From the NCBI GenBank assembly GCA_945871085.1, contig CAMBVX010000030.1:1-32224 (forward strand): a stretch of DNA of 32,224 nucleotides, in the 5' to 3' direction. Below the pieces are notes generated by a model, which worked only from the letters and a program-made list of their open reading frames with translations, was not told the DNA's origin and searched no databases. How positions within the stretch are numbered: position 1 is the stretch's first letter; every line of letters starts with the position of its first letter. Made by a program: the position numbers and the translations under genes. Shown piece by piece: positions 23,401-31,346 of this stretch. This DNA is from Opitutus sp. GAS368. GTDB lineage: Bacteria > Verrucomicrobiota > Verrucomicrobiia > Opitutales > Opitutaceae.

Positions 23401-24552
23401 TTACGCACTCCGGCCCCGATGCTGAGCGCGCCACTCACGCGGACTCACGCCGCACTCCCGCCGAAACATCGCGCTCAAATACTCCGTGTGCTCAAAACCA
23501 GTCGCTGTCGCAATCTCTCCGACCGGCAGGCTCGTGCTCACCAGCAATTCCTTCACCCGCTCGATCCGCAGTTTCCGCAAATGCGCATGCGGCGTCGTGC
23601 CCAAGGCCGCCTTGAATCGTCGCTCCAGTGCGGTCCGGGCCATCGGCACTGCGCGCAAGACATCCCCCACATTCGCCCCGCCCGCCGCTTGTTGCCGCAT
23701 GAAGCGCACCGCCCCGGCAATCTTCGCGTCATCGACCGCCGCGAGATCGGTCGATTGCCGCGCCGCCACACCCTGTGGCGCCACCTCGTGCAAGACCACC
23801 GGGACCCGCTTCCCTGCCATCGCCCGTGCCAGCAATGCCGCCGCTTCATAACCGGCCCGCTGCGCATTCGGAATCACGCTCGACAGCGGCGGATCGCACA
23901 GCTCGCACAACAACTCGTCGTTGTGCACGCCGATCACCGCCACCTCCTCCGGCACCGTGAGGCCCGCCAAACGACACGCCGCCAATACCTGCTGCCCGCG
24001 CAGATCGAGGCAAGCCAGCACACCGACCGGACGCGGCAGCGTTTTTAACCAGCGCGCGATTTCCCCCACTTCGTCATCCACCGCGCCCGGCACCGGCGTG
24101 AAACTCGCACACCTGCCTCCACCCATCACCCGGATGGCCCGTGCAAAGGCTTCACCGCGCAACCGCGCCCAGTGAAACCGCCGATCACCACAATACGCGA
24201 AGTTCGTTAGTCCACGCTCCAGCAAGTGCGTCGCCGCCAACTGCGCCGCCCCCACGGCCGCCGTCGCTACCCGCGCAAAGACCAGCCGCGGCAACGCGGC
24301 ACTCACATCGATCACGGGCAGTCCCGTCATCCGCAGCCCCCGCGCGATCCGCTCACTTTCCACGCGTGCGATCACGCCGTCTCCATCCCACCCGCTGAGC
24401 CACGCCGGCACCGCCGCCCCGCGCCCTTGCTCCGTGAGCCGGATCGACCACGGCCCGTTCTCCCGCACCCACGCCCGCACCCCGTGCAACAGCTCCCGTG
24501 CGTAACTGTTCGACGTCTCAATCAACAGGGCCACTTTGGGCGTCTTCTTCAT
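23401..24552 (-). CDS. XylR-type transcriptional regulator (LacI-like sensor fused to AraC HTH)
   Basis: The gene encodes 383 residues starting MKKTPKVALLIETSNSYARE, then LLHGVRAWVRENGPW, the opening of XylR-like periplasmic-binding-fold sensors. The sensor spans about 6-270 (VIGVHNDELLCELCDPPLSS is typical). The C-terminal ~100 residues form an AraC/XylS double HTH: RTALERRFKAALGTTPHAHL, RKLRIERVKELL, and IATATGFEHTEYLSAMFRRE. It would sense a sugar or sugar acid and control the divergent catabolic genes. The start codons are 171 bp apart. The open frame extends far upstream antisense to the dehydrogenase gene, but the family start is at 24552. Confidence 0.9.
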   Translation of the reverse strand: MKKTPKVALLIETSNSYARELLHGVRAWVRENGPWSIRLTEQGRGAAVPAWLSGWDGDGVIARVESERIARGLRMTGLPVIDVSAALPRLVFARVATAAVGAAQLAATHLLERGLTNFAYCGDRRFHWARLRGEAFARAIRVMGGGRCASFTPVPGAVDDEVGEIARWLKTLPRPVGVLACLDLRGQQVLAACRLAGLTVPEEVAVIGVHNDELLCELCDPPLSSVIPNAQRAGYEAAALLARAMAGKRVPVVLHEVAPQGVAARQSTDLAAVDDAKIAGAVRFMRQQAAGGANVGDVLRAVPMARTALERRFKAALGTTPHAHLRKLRIERVKELLVSTSLPVGEIATATGFEHTEYLSAMFRRECGVSPREWRAQHRGRSA

Positions 24553-24723
24553 GAGCCCACGGACCGGCCACTTCCCCGTCGCTGTCCTCTCGCCCCTTCG
24601 CGTCCCCCTGTTTTCATCCCGCCAGCGTGAATCCCCCGCGTTCCGTCTGCGACGCAAATTCTCAGATTTAATATGGAATAACTCCTGCCCAAATCCCCGC
24701 CGAACTGCTACCTTCGCCTTTGC
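24553..24723. promoter_or_regulatory. Divergent control region of regulator and catabolic cluster
   Basis: This 171 bp region lies between the two divergent start codons. It is GC-rich except for an AT patch, cagatttaatatggaataac (24663-24682), which is the best place for a -10 element of the plus-strand cluster. No perfect palindrome was found. The regulator would be expected to bind here. Confidence 0.4.
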
Positions 24724-25791
24724 ATGACCACCTCTTTCAAAATCGCGATCCTCGGTGGCGATGGCATCGGACCCGAAGTCGTGGCCGAGGGCGTCAAAGT
24801 CCTCCGCGCCGTCGAAGCCATGCTCACTGGCCTCCGCTTCGATCTCATCGAGCACTCCGTCGGTGCCGGTGAATTTCTCCGCTCTGGCGATCCGCTCCCG
24901 TCGGCCACGCTCGAACGCCTCAAGGACGCCGACGCCATTCTCCTCGGTGCCATGGGGCTGCCCTCGGTCCGCTGGCCCAGTGGCGTCGAGATGACGCCCC
25001 AGATCGATCTTCGCGAGCAGCTCGATCTCTTCAACGGCGTGCGCCCGATCCAGCTCTACCACGAGTCGCACACCCCCCTTAAAGGCTACGGCGGCCCCCA
25101 CGGTCGGCCCATCGACTTCGTCATCATCCGCGAAAACTGCGAAGGCCTCTTCTCCGAGCGCCTCACACCCCGCCCCGCCGGTCGCGACTTCGAGACCGAT
25201 ACGATGAAGATCACCCGCCGCGGTGCCGAACGCATCTGCCGCGAGGCCTTCCAGCTCGCCCTCAATCGGCGGAAACACTGCACCCTCGTCGACAAAGCCA
25301 ACGTCCTCCCTTCGATGGCGTTTTTTCGCAAAATCTTCGACGAGGTCGCCCGCGATTTCCCCACCGTTACCACCGACCACGTCTACGTCGATGCGATGGC
25401 CCTCTTCCTGGTGCAACGCCCCGAGTCCTTCGACGTGATGGTCACCGAAAACATGTTCGGCGACATCCTCTCCGACCTCGGTGCCGGCATCATCGGCGGC
25501 ATGGGCCTGGCTCCCTCCGCCGACCTCGGCGACACCTACGGCCTCTTCCAACCCTCCCACGGCACCGCCCCCACGATCGCCGGCCAAGGCATCGCCAACC
25601 CCGTCGCCACGATTCTCTCCGTCGCGCTGATGCTCGAATGGCTCGACCATCCCGAGACGCGCCGCGGAGCCCGCTTCATCACCGACGCCGTCTCCCGCGT
25701 TCTGGCCAACCCCGATCACCGCACGACCGACCTCGGCGGAAAAACCACCACCACCCAAATGGGTAATCTCGTCTGCCAAGCCCTCACCTAG
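24724..25791 (+). CDS. Isocitrate/isopropylmalate-family decarboxylating dehydrogenase (tartrate/D-malate type)
   Basis: This 355-residue protein starts MTTSFKIAILGGDGIGPEVV and shows the beta-decarboxylating dehydrogenase signature DVMVTENMFGDILSDLGAGI, then IGGMGLAPSADLG. Substrate-site elements include DLFNGVRPIQLY, FVIIRENCEGLFSER and VDKANVLPSM (catalytic Lys). It oxidises and decarboxylates a 2-hydroxy acid using NAD(P) and a divalent metal. The setting (sugar-acid regulator, transporter, DUF1537 kinase) argues against leucine biosynthesis and for a catabolic tartrate-, malate- or threonate-type substrate. It is the first gene of the plus-strand cluster, 15 bp before the DUF1080 gene. 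Confidence 0.88.
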   Translation: MTTSFKIAILGGDGIGPEVVAEGVKVLRAVEAMLTGLRFDLIEHSVGAGEFLRSGDPLPSATLERLKDADAILLGAMGLPSVRWPSGVEMTPQIDLREQLDLFNGVRPIQLYHESHTPLKGYGGPHGRPIDFVIIRENCEGLFSERLTPRPAGRDFETDTMKITRRGAERICREAFQLALNRRKHCTLVDKANVLPSMAFFRKIFDEVARDFPTVTTDHVYVDAMALFLVQRPESFDVMVTENMFGDILSDLGAGIIGGMGLAPSADLGDTYGLFQPSHGTAPTIAGQGIANPVATILSVALMLEWLDHPETRRGARFITDAVSRVLANPDHRTTDLGGKTTTTQMGNLVCQALT

Positions 25792-25806
25792 CCTTCCTCA
25801 TTTCCT

Positions 25807-26556
25807 ATGATACCCCTCGCCCGCAGCCTCGTCCTCCTCTTCGCCACTGCCATCTCCGCACTCAGCGCGGACTCGACTCCGCCCTGGCGTGAGCTCTTCA
25901 ACGGCCGCGATCTCACCGGCTGGAAGATCGTCGGTCCCGCCACCAAGGCGTCCACCGTCGTGGAAAACGGTGAGCTCGTCGGCCACATGGTCCGCGGCAC
26001 GCCGGAGCATACGTTTTTCTGCACCGAGGAGAAATTCGGCGACTTCATCCTCGAGGTCGATTGCTACCAGACCGGCGGCTTCAACACCGGTGTTCTCATC
26101 CGGTGTATCGAGACGCCCACCGCCGCGAGCGTGCGGCTCCACGGCTACCAGATGAAAGTGGACCCTTCGACCACTCGCCAATGGACCGGCGGGATCTTCG
26201 ACGATTACGGCAAGAACTGGCTCTGGCTCCAAAACCTCAAAGCCAACGACCGCGGCCGCACCGCCTACAAATTTAACGAATGGGCCCGCTTCCGGATCGA
26301 AGCCATCGGCCGTGTCATCAAAATTTGGGTCAACGGCATCCCCACCGCGCACCTGCTCGACGACCGCTACACGCGCGGCCCCATCGCCTTCAAAATCCAC
26401 TCTTTCCCCGCGAGCGGGGATGCCACGCAGGAAAAAAATCTCATTCGCTGGAAAAATATCCGGATCCTCACCACCGACCTCGCCCGCTACGTGCAGCCGA
26501 TGGACCTCCCCGCGCTGCCCCGCGACCCCACCCAAACCGTGCTGCCCAAACCCTGA
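25807..26556 (+). CDS. Secreted DUF1080 (3-keto-disaccharide hydrolase-type) protein
   Basis: This 249-residue protein has a signal peptide (MIPLARSLVLLFATAISALS, cut near ALSADS) followed by one DUF1080 domain. The domain opens PPWRELFNGRDLTGWKIVGP and includes FILEVDCYQTGGFNTGVLIR and YKFNEWARFRIEAIGRVIKI. The fold is concanavalin-like; some members hydrolyse 3-ketoglucosides. It would act outside the cytoplasm on a carbohydrate. It starts 15 bp after the dehydrogenase stop. DUF1080 proteins are abundant in Verrucomicrobiota and Planctomycetota. Confidence 0.9.
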   Translation: MIPLARSLVLLFATAISALSADSTPPWRELFNGRDLTGWKIVGPATKASTVVENGELVGHMVRGTPEHTFFCTEEKFGDFILEVDCYQTGGFNTGVLIRCIETPTAASVRLHGYQMKVDPSTTRQWTGGIFDDYGKNWLWLQNLKANDRGRTAYKFNEWARFRIEAIGRVIKIWVNGIPTAHLLDDRYTRGPIAFKIHSFPASGDATQEKNLIRWKNIRILTTDLARYVQPMDLPALPRDPTQTVLPKP

Positions 26557-26567
26557 GCTCAACGAAC

Positions 26568-26587
26568 CGGCGGCTTGCCCGCCGCCG
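26568..26587. repeat. Short GC hairpin repeat, copy 1
   Basis: The sequence is cggcggcttgcccgccgccg: a 7 bp stem with a 6-nt loop between the DUF1080 and cyclase genes. A near-copy with the same stem but another loop is at 30897-30916. No T-tract follows, so it is more likely a dispersed palindrome than a terminator, and it might attenuate or stabilise the mRNA. Confidence 0.65.
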
Positions 26588-26614
26588 TCCCAATCCTACG
26601 CCCAGGCCCCTCCC

Positions 26615-27313
26615 GTGTCCGCCCCGCCCACTCGCCTCATCGATCTCACCCTGCCGCTCACGCCCGGCCAGCGCGGCGTGTCCACTGAACCTAAATACAC
26701 CGTCGCCCGCGATGGCTGGAACGCCGCCACGTGGCACCTCTATTCCCACGCCGGCACGCACATGGATGCCCAGCTCCATTTCGAAGCCGGCCCCGAGACG
26801 ATCGATACCAAACCCCTCACGTCCTGCCTCGGCCCCGCCTCCGTCGTTAATCTCACGCACCCGACGCCGCTCGCCCCCCGCACGCTCCTCACCGTCGCTC
26901 ATCTCGGCCCCGTCGCGTCGTCTTTCATCGACGGCGAGAGCCTGCTCCTCCGCACCGACTGGCACAAACACGCCGCCGACCCCGCCCTGTACCGCGACGG
27001 CCTCCCCCGCATCTCCGAAGAATTGGCGCACTGGTGCGTCGCCCGTCGCGTGAAAATTCTCGGCGTGGAGCCGCCCTCCATCGCCGACGTCAACCACCTC
27101 CCCACGGTCACTCGTCTCCATAAAATCCTCCTCGGCGGCGGCGTCACGATCGTCGAAGGCCTGGCCTACCTCGACCAACTCACGCAACCCCGCGTCTTCT
27201 TCGCCGCCCTCCCGCTCAAACTCGCTGGCGGCGACGGCTGCCCCGTCCGCGCCTTCGCCGTCGAGGGCATCGCCGCAGAAGGCTGGTTCGGCGGCGATCC
27301 GCAGAAATCGTAA
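26615..27313 (+). CDS. Cyclase-family metal-dependent hydrolase (KynB-like fold)
   Basis: The gene has a GTG start at 26615 and encodes 232 residues starting MSAPPTRLIDLTLPLTPGQR. The metal site is SHAGTHMDAQLHFEAG, a variant of HxGTHxDxPxHf in which the usual Pro is Gln. The C-terminus has GGGVTIVEGLAYLDQL. Members hydrolyse N-formylkynurenine, isatin or lactone-like substrates; in this cluster a sugar-lactone or amide substrate is possible. The GTG is the only start that keeps the first conserved strand at the N-terminus. Confidence 0.85.
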   Translation: MSAPPTRLIDLTLPLTPGQRGVSTEPKYTVARDGWNAATWHLYSHAGTHMDAQLHFEAGPETIDTKPLTSCLGPASVVNLTHPTPLAPRTLLTVAHLGPVASSFIDGESLLLRTDWHKHAADPALYRDGLPRISEELAHWCVARRVKILGVEPPSIADVNHLPTVTRLHKILLGGGVTIVEGLAYLDQLTQPRVFFAALPLKLAGGDGCPVRAFAVEGIAAEGWFGGDPQKS

Positions 27314-27341
27314 ATCGCGCATCGGGTATCTAAGAACTGGA

Positions 27342-27380
27342 TTTTCCATCAGCTGACAGTTTTTTCCGGCTGATTGAAAA
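27342..27380. promoter_or_regulatory. Inverted repeat upstream of the MFS gene
   Basis: The arms ttttccatcagc (27342-27353) and gctgattgaaaa (27369-27380) are complementary except for one mismatch, with a 15-nt spacer that contains tttttt. The repeat lies 48-86 bp before the MFS start, in the only sizeable gap within the cluster. It could be an operator or a transcription attenuator. Confidence 0.5.
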
Positions 27381-27427
27381 TTCCCCGATGACCGCTGCTC
27401 GATTTCGAGATTCCTCCATTCCCCCCC

Positions 27428-28684
27428 ATGATCCCTCGTCGCGCCCTCGTCGTCACCGGCACCTTCCTCCTCTCCGTCCTGCTCTACGTCGACCGCGTCT
27501 GCATCTCCACCGCCAAAGGCCCGATCACTCAAGAGCTCGGTCTCACCGACACCCAATTCGGCTGGGTCATGTCGTCATTCGCGATCGGCTACGCGCTTTT
27601 CCAAACGCCCTCGGGCATGTTGGCCGACCGCATCGGCGGCCGCAAAATCCTCGCCGGCATCGTCACCCTCTGGTCGCTCTTCACCGGTCTCACCGCCCTC
27701 GCGTGGAACTATTGGTCGCTCCTCCTCATCCGTTTTCTCTTCGGTGCCGGTGAAGCCGGCGCGTTTCCCGGGATGGCCCGCGCCGTGTATTCGTGGATTC
27801 CCACGCGCGAACGCGGCCTCGTCAAAGGCATCAACTTCTCCGGCTCCCGCCTCGGCGCCGCCTTCGCCCTGCCGGTCCTCGCGACCGCCATCGACTCCTT
27901 CGGTTGGAAACATACCTTCGGCGTCCTCATGGTCGTCGGCTGCTTCTGGTCCGTCGCGTGGTGGCTCTGGTTTCGCGACGATCCCACCGACCACCCTTCC
28001 CTCTCCCAAGCGGAACTCGCCTACATCGTCGCTAACCGTCAGTCCGGATCGGATACGACTCCACCCGGCAACATGCCCATTGGCCACATGCTCCGCTCGA
28101 CCGGCCTCTGGCTGATGATGACCCAGTATCTCTTCGCCAACTTCACGACGTTTTTCTGCCTCACGTGGCTCTACCCCCACGTCAAAAAAACCTACGAACT
28201 CAACTCCGCCGACGCCGGCCTCTACAGCATGATACCCCTCCTCTGCGGCGCACTCGGCAACGTGATCTCCGGCTGGCTCGTCGACCGTATCTACGCCACC
28301 GGACGCCCCGCCCTCTCCCGCAAACTCCCCGCCATCGTCGGCTTTCTCCTCACCGCCATCGGCATGGTCATGAGCGTGCAACACTCCACCGTCGGCCCCG
28401 CCATCTTCTGGCTCTCCCTCGCCGTCTTCGGCGTCGATATGATCCTCAGCCCGTCGTGGTCCTTCTGCATCGACATCGGGCAAAAACACGCGGGCCAGAT
28501 CTCCGGCACCATGAACATGGCCGGCAACATCGGCTCCGCCATCATCGGCCCCGCCTTCCCCTTCCTCCTTGCGTGGACCGGCAGCGCCAACGTCTTTTTC
28601 TACATCATCGCCGGCTGCAGCGTCCTCGCCGCCGCCTGCTGGACCTTCGCCGATTCGACGAAGAAAATCTCCGAACTCCCATGA
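27428..28684 (+). CDS. MFS transporter, anion:cation symporter (sugar-acid) type
   Basis: This 418-residue protein has about 12 hydrophobic helices. It starts MIPRRALVVTGTFLLSVLLY, then VDRVCISTAKGPITQELGLT and FGWVMSSFAIGYALFQTPSG, followed by MLADRIGGRKILAG. This is the DxxGxR/K loop-2 motif of the ACS family, which includes ExuT, GarP and DgoT, carriers of hexuronates and aldonates with protons. R-F-L-F-G-A-G-E-A-G-A-F-P follows in helix 4. It imports an organic or sugar acid for the surrounding enzymes. Its stop overlaps the next start by 4 bp (28681-28684). Confidence 0.88.
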   Translation: MIPRRALVVTGTFLLSVLLYVDRVCISTAKGPITQELGLTDTQFGWVMSSFAIGYALFQTPSGMLADRIGGRKILAGIVTLWSLFTGLTALAWNYWSLLLIRFLFGAGEAGAFPGMARAVYSWIPTRERGLVKGINFSGSRLGAAFALPVLATAIDSFGWKHTFGVLMVVGCFWSVAWWLWFRDDPTDHPSLSQAELAYIVANRQSGSDTTPPGNMPIGHMLRSTGLWLMMTQYLFANFTTFFCLTWLYPHVKKTYELNSADAGLYSMIPLLCGALGNVISGWLVDRIYATGRPALSRKLPAIVGFLLTAIGMVMSVQHSTVGPAIFWLSLAVFGVDMILSPSWSFCIDIGQKHAGQISGTMNMAGNIGSAIIGPAFPFLLAWTGSANVFFYIIAGCSVLAAACWTFADSTKKISELP

Positions 28685-29724
28685 AGAAACTCCGTGGTGT
28701 CTGTCTCGGCGCCGGCTATTTCAGCCGCTTCCACTACGAAGCCTGGGCCCGTATCCCTGAGGTCGAAATTGTCGCCCTCGCCAACCGCTCCCTCGACAAA
28801 GCCCGCGAGGCCGCCGCGCTCCACCGCATCCCGCGCGCCTATGCATGGACTGATCTCGCCGCGATGCTGGACACGGAAAAACCCGATTTCGTCGACATCA
28901 TCACACCGCCCGAGACGCACCTCGAAGTCGTGCAACTCGCCGCCGCCCGGGGCATCGCCATCATCTGTCAAAAGCCCATCGCGCCCACCTACGCCGCGTG
29001 CGTGGCTGTCGTGGACACGGCCCGTCGCGCCAACGTGCGTCTCATGATCCACGAGAATTTCCGCTGGCAACCGTGGTATCGCGAGATGCGTCGTCTCCTC
29101 GACACCGGCACGCTCGGCGAGCTTTTCTCCATCCATGTCCGCGTCCGCCTCGGCGACGGCTGGCAGGACGATGCCTACCTCGCGCGCCAACCGTTTTTCC
29201 GCACCTACCCGCGCCTCTTTTGCTACGAGACCGGCGTCCACTTCCTCGATACGTTCCGCTACCTCGGCGGCGAAATCTCCTCCGTTTACACCCGTTTCCA
29301 ACAGCGCAACGCCGCCATCAAGGGCGAAGACGCTGCGCAGATCGTCTGCGGATTCGCCAGCGGCGCGACCGCGATCCTCGACGCCTCGCGCTATAACGAA
29401 TCCGATTCCACCAACCCGCGCTACACCTTCGGCCTCGTCCGCCTCGACAGCCGCAAAGGCCACGTCGAGCTCGATCTCGAAGGCAACCTCACGCTCAAAC
29501 TCCTCGGCCAGCCCTCTCGCGTCCTCGACTACCCGCACACCCGCGAAGGCTTCGCCGGCGACTGCGTCCACGCGACCCAGCGCCACTTCGTCGACTGCCT
29601 CGCCAGCGGTGCCCCCTTCGAAAATACCGGAGAAGATTACCTCAAATCCACCGCGCTGATGGAAGCCTGCTACCGCTCCCAAGCCACCCACCAAGTCGTA
29701 ACTATCGCCAGCTCTTCCCCATGA
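28681..29724 (+). CDS. Gfo/Idh/MocA-family oxidoreductase
   Basis: This 347-residue protein starts MKKLRGVCLGAGYFSRFHYE, with the Rossmann NAD-binding motif LGAGYFSRFH at 9-18. The catalytic Lys is in CQKPIAPTY, a QKP variant of the usual EKP motif. The second half has YETGVHFLDTFRYLGGEISS with the catalytic His. Family members oxidise or reduce sugars and inositols, often at C3. The start overlaps the MFS stop by 4 bp and its stop overlaps the next gene start by 4 bp. With the DUF1080 protein nearby, a 3-keto sugar route is possible. Confidence 0.9.
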   Translation: MKKLRGVCLGAGYFSRFHYEAWARIPEVEIVALANRSLDKAREAAALHRIPRAYAWTDLAAMLDTEKPDFVDIITPPETHLEVVQLAAARGIAIICQKPIAPTYAACVAVVDTARRANVRLMIHENFRWQPWYREMRRLLDTGTLGELFSIHVRVRLGDGWQDDAYLARQPFFRTYPRLFCYETGVHFLDTFRYLGGEISSVYTRFQQRNAAIKGEDAAQIVCGFASGATAILDASRYNESDSTNPRYTFGLVRLDSRKGHVELDLEGNLTLKLLGQPSRVLDYPHTREGFAGDCVHATQRHFVDCLASGAPFENTGEDYLKSTALMEACYRSQATHQVVTIASSSP

Positions 29725-30830
29725 AATCCCGCTTCCTCACCCTGGTCCTCGCGACCGCGACTCTGCTGCTCGGCACCGTCACCGCTTTCGCGGCCAAAAC
29801 CACCGTCGCCATCGACGGCGACCGCTTCCTCATCAACGGCCGTCCCACCTACGAGGGCCGCACGTGGCGGGGTAAAAAAATCGAGGGCCTCATGACAAAC
29901 TCGCGCATGGTGCAGGGCATCTTCGACGACTTGAACCCCGCGACGACCTCCCGGTGGGTCTATCCCGACACCGGAAAGTGGGACGCGGAGCGCAACACCC
30001 GCGAGTTCCTCGCCGCGATGCCGGTCTGGCGCGCACACGGCCTGCTCTCGTTCACGATCAACCTGCAGGGCGGCTCGCCCGAGGGCTACTCCGCGACCCA
30101 GCCGTGGCGCAACTCCGCCATCGCCGCCGACGGCAGCCTCCACCCCGAATATATGGCGCGCCTGAAACGCATCGTCGATTTCGCCGACGACCTCGGCATG
30201 GTCGTCGTGCTCGGCTATTTTTACTTCGGCCAGGACGAGCACATCACCGACGAGGCGGCCGTCATCCGCGCCGTCGACCAGGCCACCCGCTGGGTTCTCG
30301 ACCACGGCTGGCGCCACGTGATCATCGAGGTGAACAACGAGTGCAACGTCCGCTACGATCACGCGATTCTCCAGCCCGCCCGCGTACATGAGCTGATCGA
30401 GCGCGTGAAAAAAATGAAGTCCTCCGCCGGCCACCGCCTGCTGGTCAGCACTTCCTATGGCGGCAACACCATCCCGCTCGAAAACGTCGTGCGCGCCTCC
30501 GACTACGTCCTCCTCCACGGCAACGGCGTCAGCGATCCGAAGCGCATCGCCGAAATGGTGCAGCTCACGCGCAAGGTCGCGGGCTACACGCCCAAGCCGA
30601 TTTTTTTCAACGAGGACGATCACTTCAATTTCGAGGTGCCCGGGAACAACTTCACCGCCGCCATCAGCGAATACGCCGGTTGGGGCTACTTCGACTTCCG
30701 CATGAAGGGCGAGGGCTTCGCCGAGGGCTACCAGAGCATCCCCACCGACTGGACGATCAGCTCGCCGCGCAAGGCCGGCTTCTTTCGCCTCCTCGCCGAA
30801 ATCACCGGCGCGACGCCCGGCAAAAAATAG
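29721..30830 (+). CDS. Secreted clan GH-A-like (cellulase-fold) protein
   Basis: This 369-residue protein has a signal peptide (MKSRFLTLVLATATLLLGTV, cut near AFAAK). The body resembles a (beta/alpha)8 glycoside hydrolase of the GH5 type: GMVVVLGYFYFGQD, then Glu207 in VIIEVNNECN (acid/base position after strand 4), and Glu298 in PIFFNEDDH (nucleophile position after strand 7). The family number cannot be given. The start overlaps the Gfo/Idh stop by 4 bp (29721-29724). It would act outside the cytoplasm on a glycoside, supplying the cluster with substrate. Confidence 0.75.
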   Translation: MKSRFLTLVLATATLLLGTVTAFAAKTTVAIDGDRFLINGRPTYEGRTWRGKKIEGLMTNSRMVQGIFDDLNPATTSRWVYPDTGKWDAERNTREFLAAMPVWRAHGLLSFTINLQGGSPEGYSATQPWRNSAIAADGSLHPEYMARLKRIVDFADDLGMVVVLGYFYFGQDEHITDEAAVIRAVDQATRWVLDHGWRHVIIEVNNECNVRYDHAILQPARVHELIERVKKMKSSAGHRLLVSTSYGGNTIPLENVVRASDYVLLHGNGVSDPKRIAEMVQLTRKVAGYTPKPIFFNEDDHFNFEVPGNNFTAAISEYAGWGYFDFRMKGEGFAEGYQSIPTDWTISSPRKAGFFRLLAEITGATPGKK

Positions 30831-30896
30831 TTTTCACCCCTGCTGGGCGCCTGGAACGTCGCCCCTCCGACAATACCACTCACTCCTCCGTTGGAT

Positions 30897-30916
30897 CGGC
30901 GGCTCTCCTGCCGCCG
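30897..30916. repeat. Short GC hairpin repeat, copy 2
   Basis: The sequence is cggcggctctcctgccgccg: the same 7 bp stem as at 26568-26587 with a different 6-nt loop. It is in the gap between the GH-A-like and VOC genes. No T-tract follows. Confidence 0.65.
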
Positions 30917-30944
30917 CCATCGCCCACTCCCGCCACCCTCTTTT

Positions 30945-31346
30945 ATGCAACACCAAGGCCTCGATCACCTCGCCATCTGCGTGCCGTCCACGGAGGAGGC
31001 GCTCAAAATCTGGCGTGACCAACTCGGCTTCCTTGTCATGTGCAGCGAAATCGTCAACGGCGGCGCGGTCCGTCTCACCCACCTCGACCTCGGCAACACC
31101 CACCTCCAACTCGTCGAGCCCCTCACGCCCGATCACCCCCTCCAAGCTTGGCTCGCGAAAAACGGGCCCGGACTCCACCACTTCTGTTTCAAGGTGGACA
31201 ACGTCAGCGCGTCCCACGCCGAACTCGTTGCTGCTGGTCTCGCCCCCGCGACGCCCCCGCCACACCAAGGCACGCAGGGCAAACGCGCTCTCTTCCTCGC
31301 CAAGTCCGTCACGCAAAACATCCCAGTCGAAGTCACCGGTGCCTAA
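30945..31346 (+). CDS. VOC/glyoxalase-fold protein (methylmalonyl-CoA epimerase-like)
   Basis: This 133-residue protein starts MQHQGLDHLAICVPSTEEAL, with metal-ligand His in LDHLAI, then LTHLDLGNTHLQLVEP and GPGLHHFCFKVDNVSASHAE (His and Glu ligands). The architecture is two beta-alpha-beta-beta-beta units as in methylmalonyl-CoA epimerase and glyoxalase I. In this cluster an epimerase or isomerase role on an intermediate is more likely than propionate metabolism, but this is inferred. The downstream DUF1537 gene starts 8 bp before its stop. Confidence 0.85.
   Translation: MQHQGLDHLAICVPSTEEALKIWRDQLGFLVMCSEIVNGGAVRLTHLDLGNTHLQLVEPLTPDHPLQAWLAKNGPGLHHFCFKVDNVSASHAELVAAGLAPATPPPHQGTQGKRALFLAKSVTQNIPVEVTGA

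Noticed and set aside
24553-25779. Long N-terminal extension of the XylR-type frame (to 792 codons)
   Set aside because: The extension is antisense to the dehydrogenase gene and Gly/Glu/Asp-rich. The family N-terminus (MKKTPKVALLIETS) starts at 24552.
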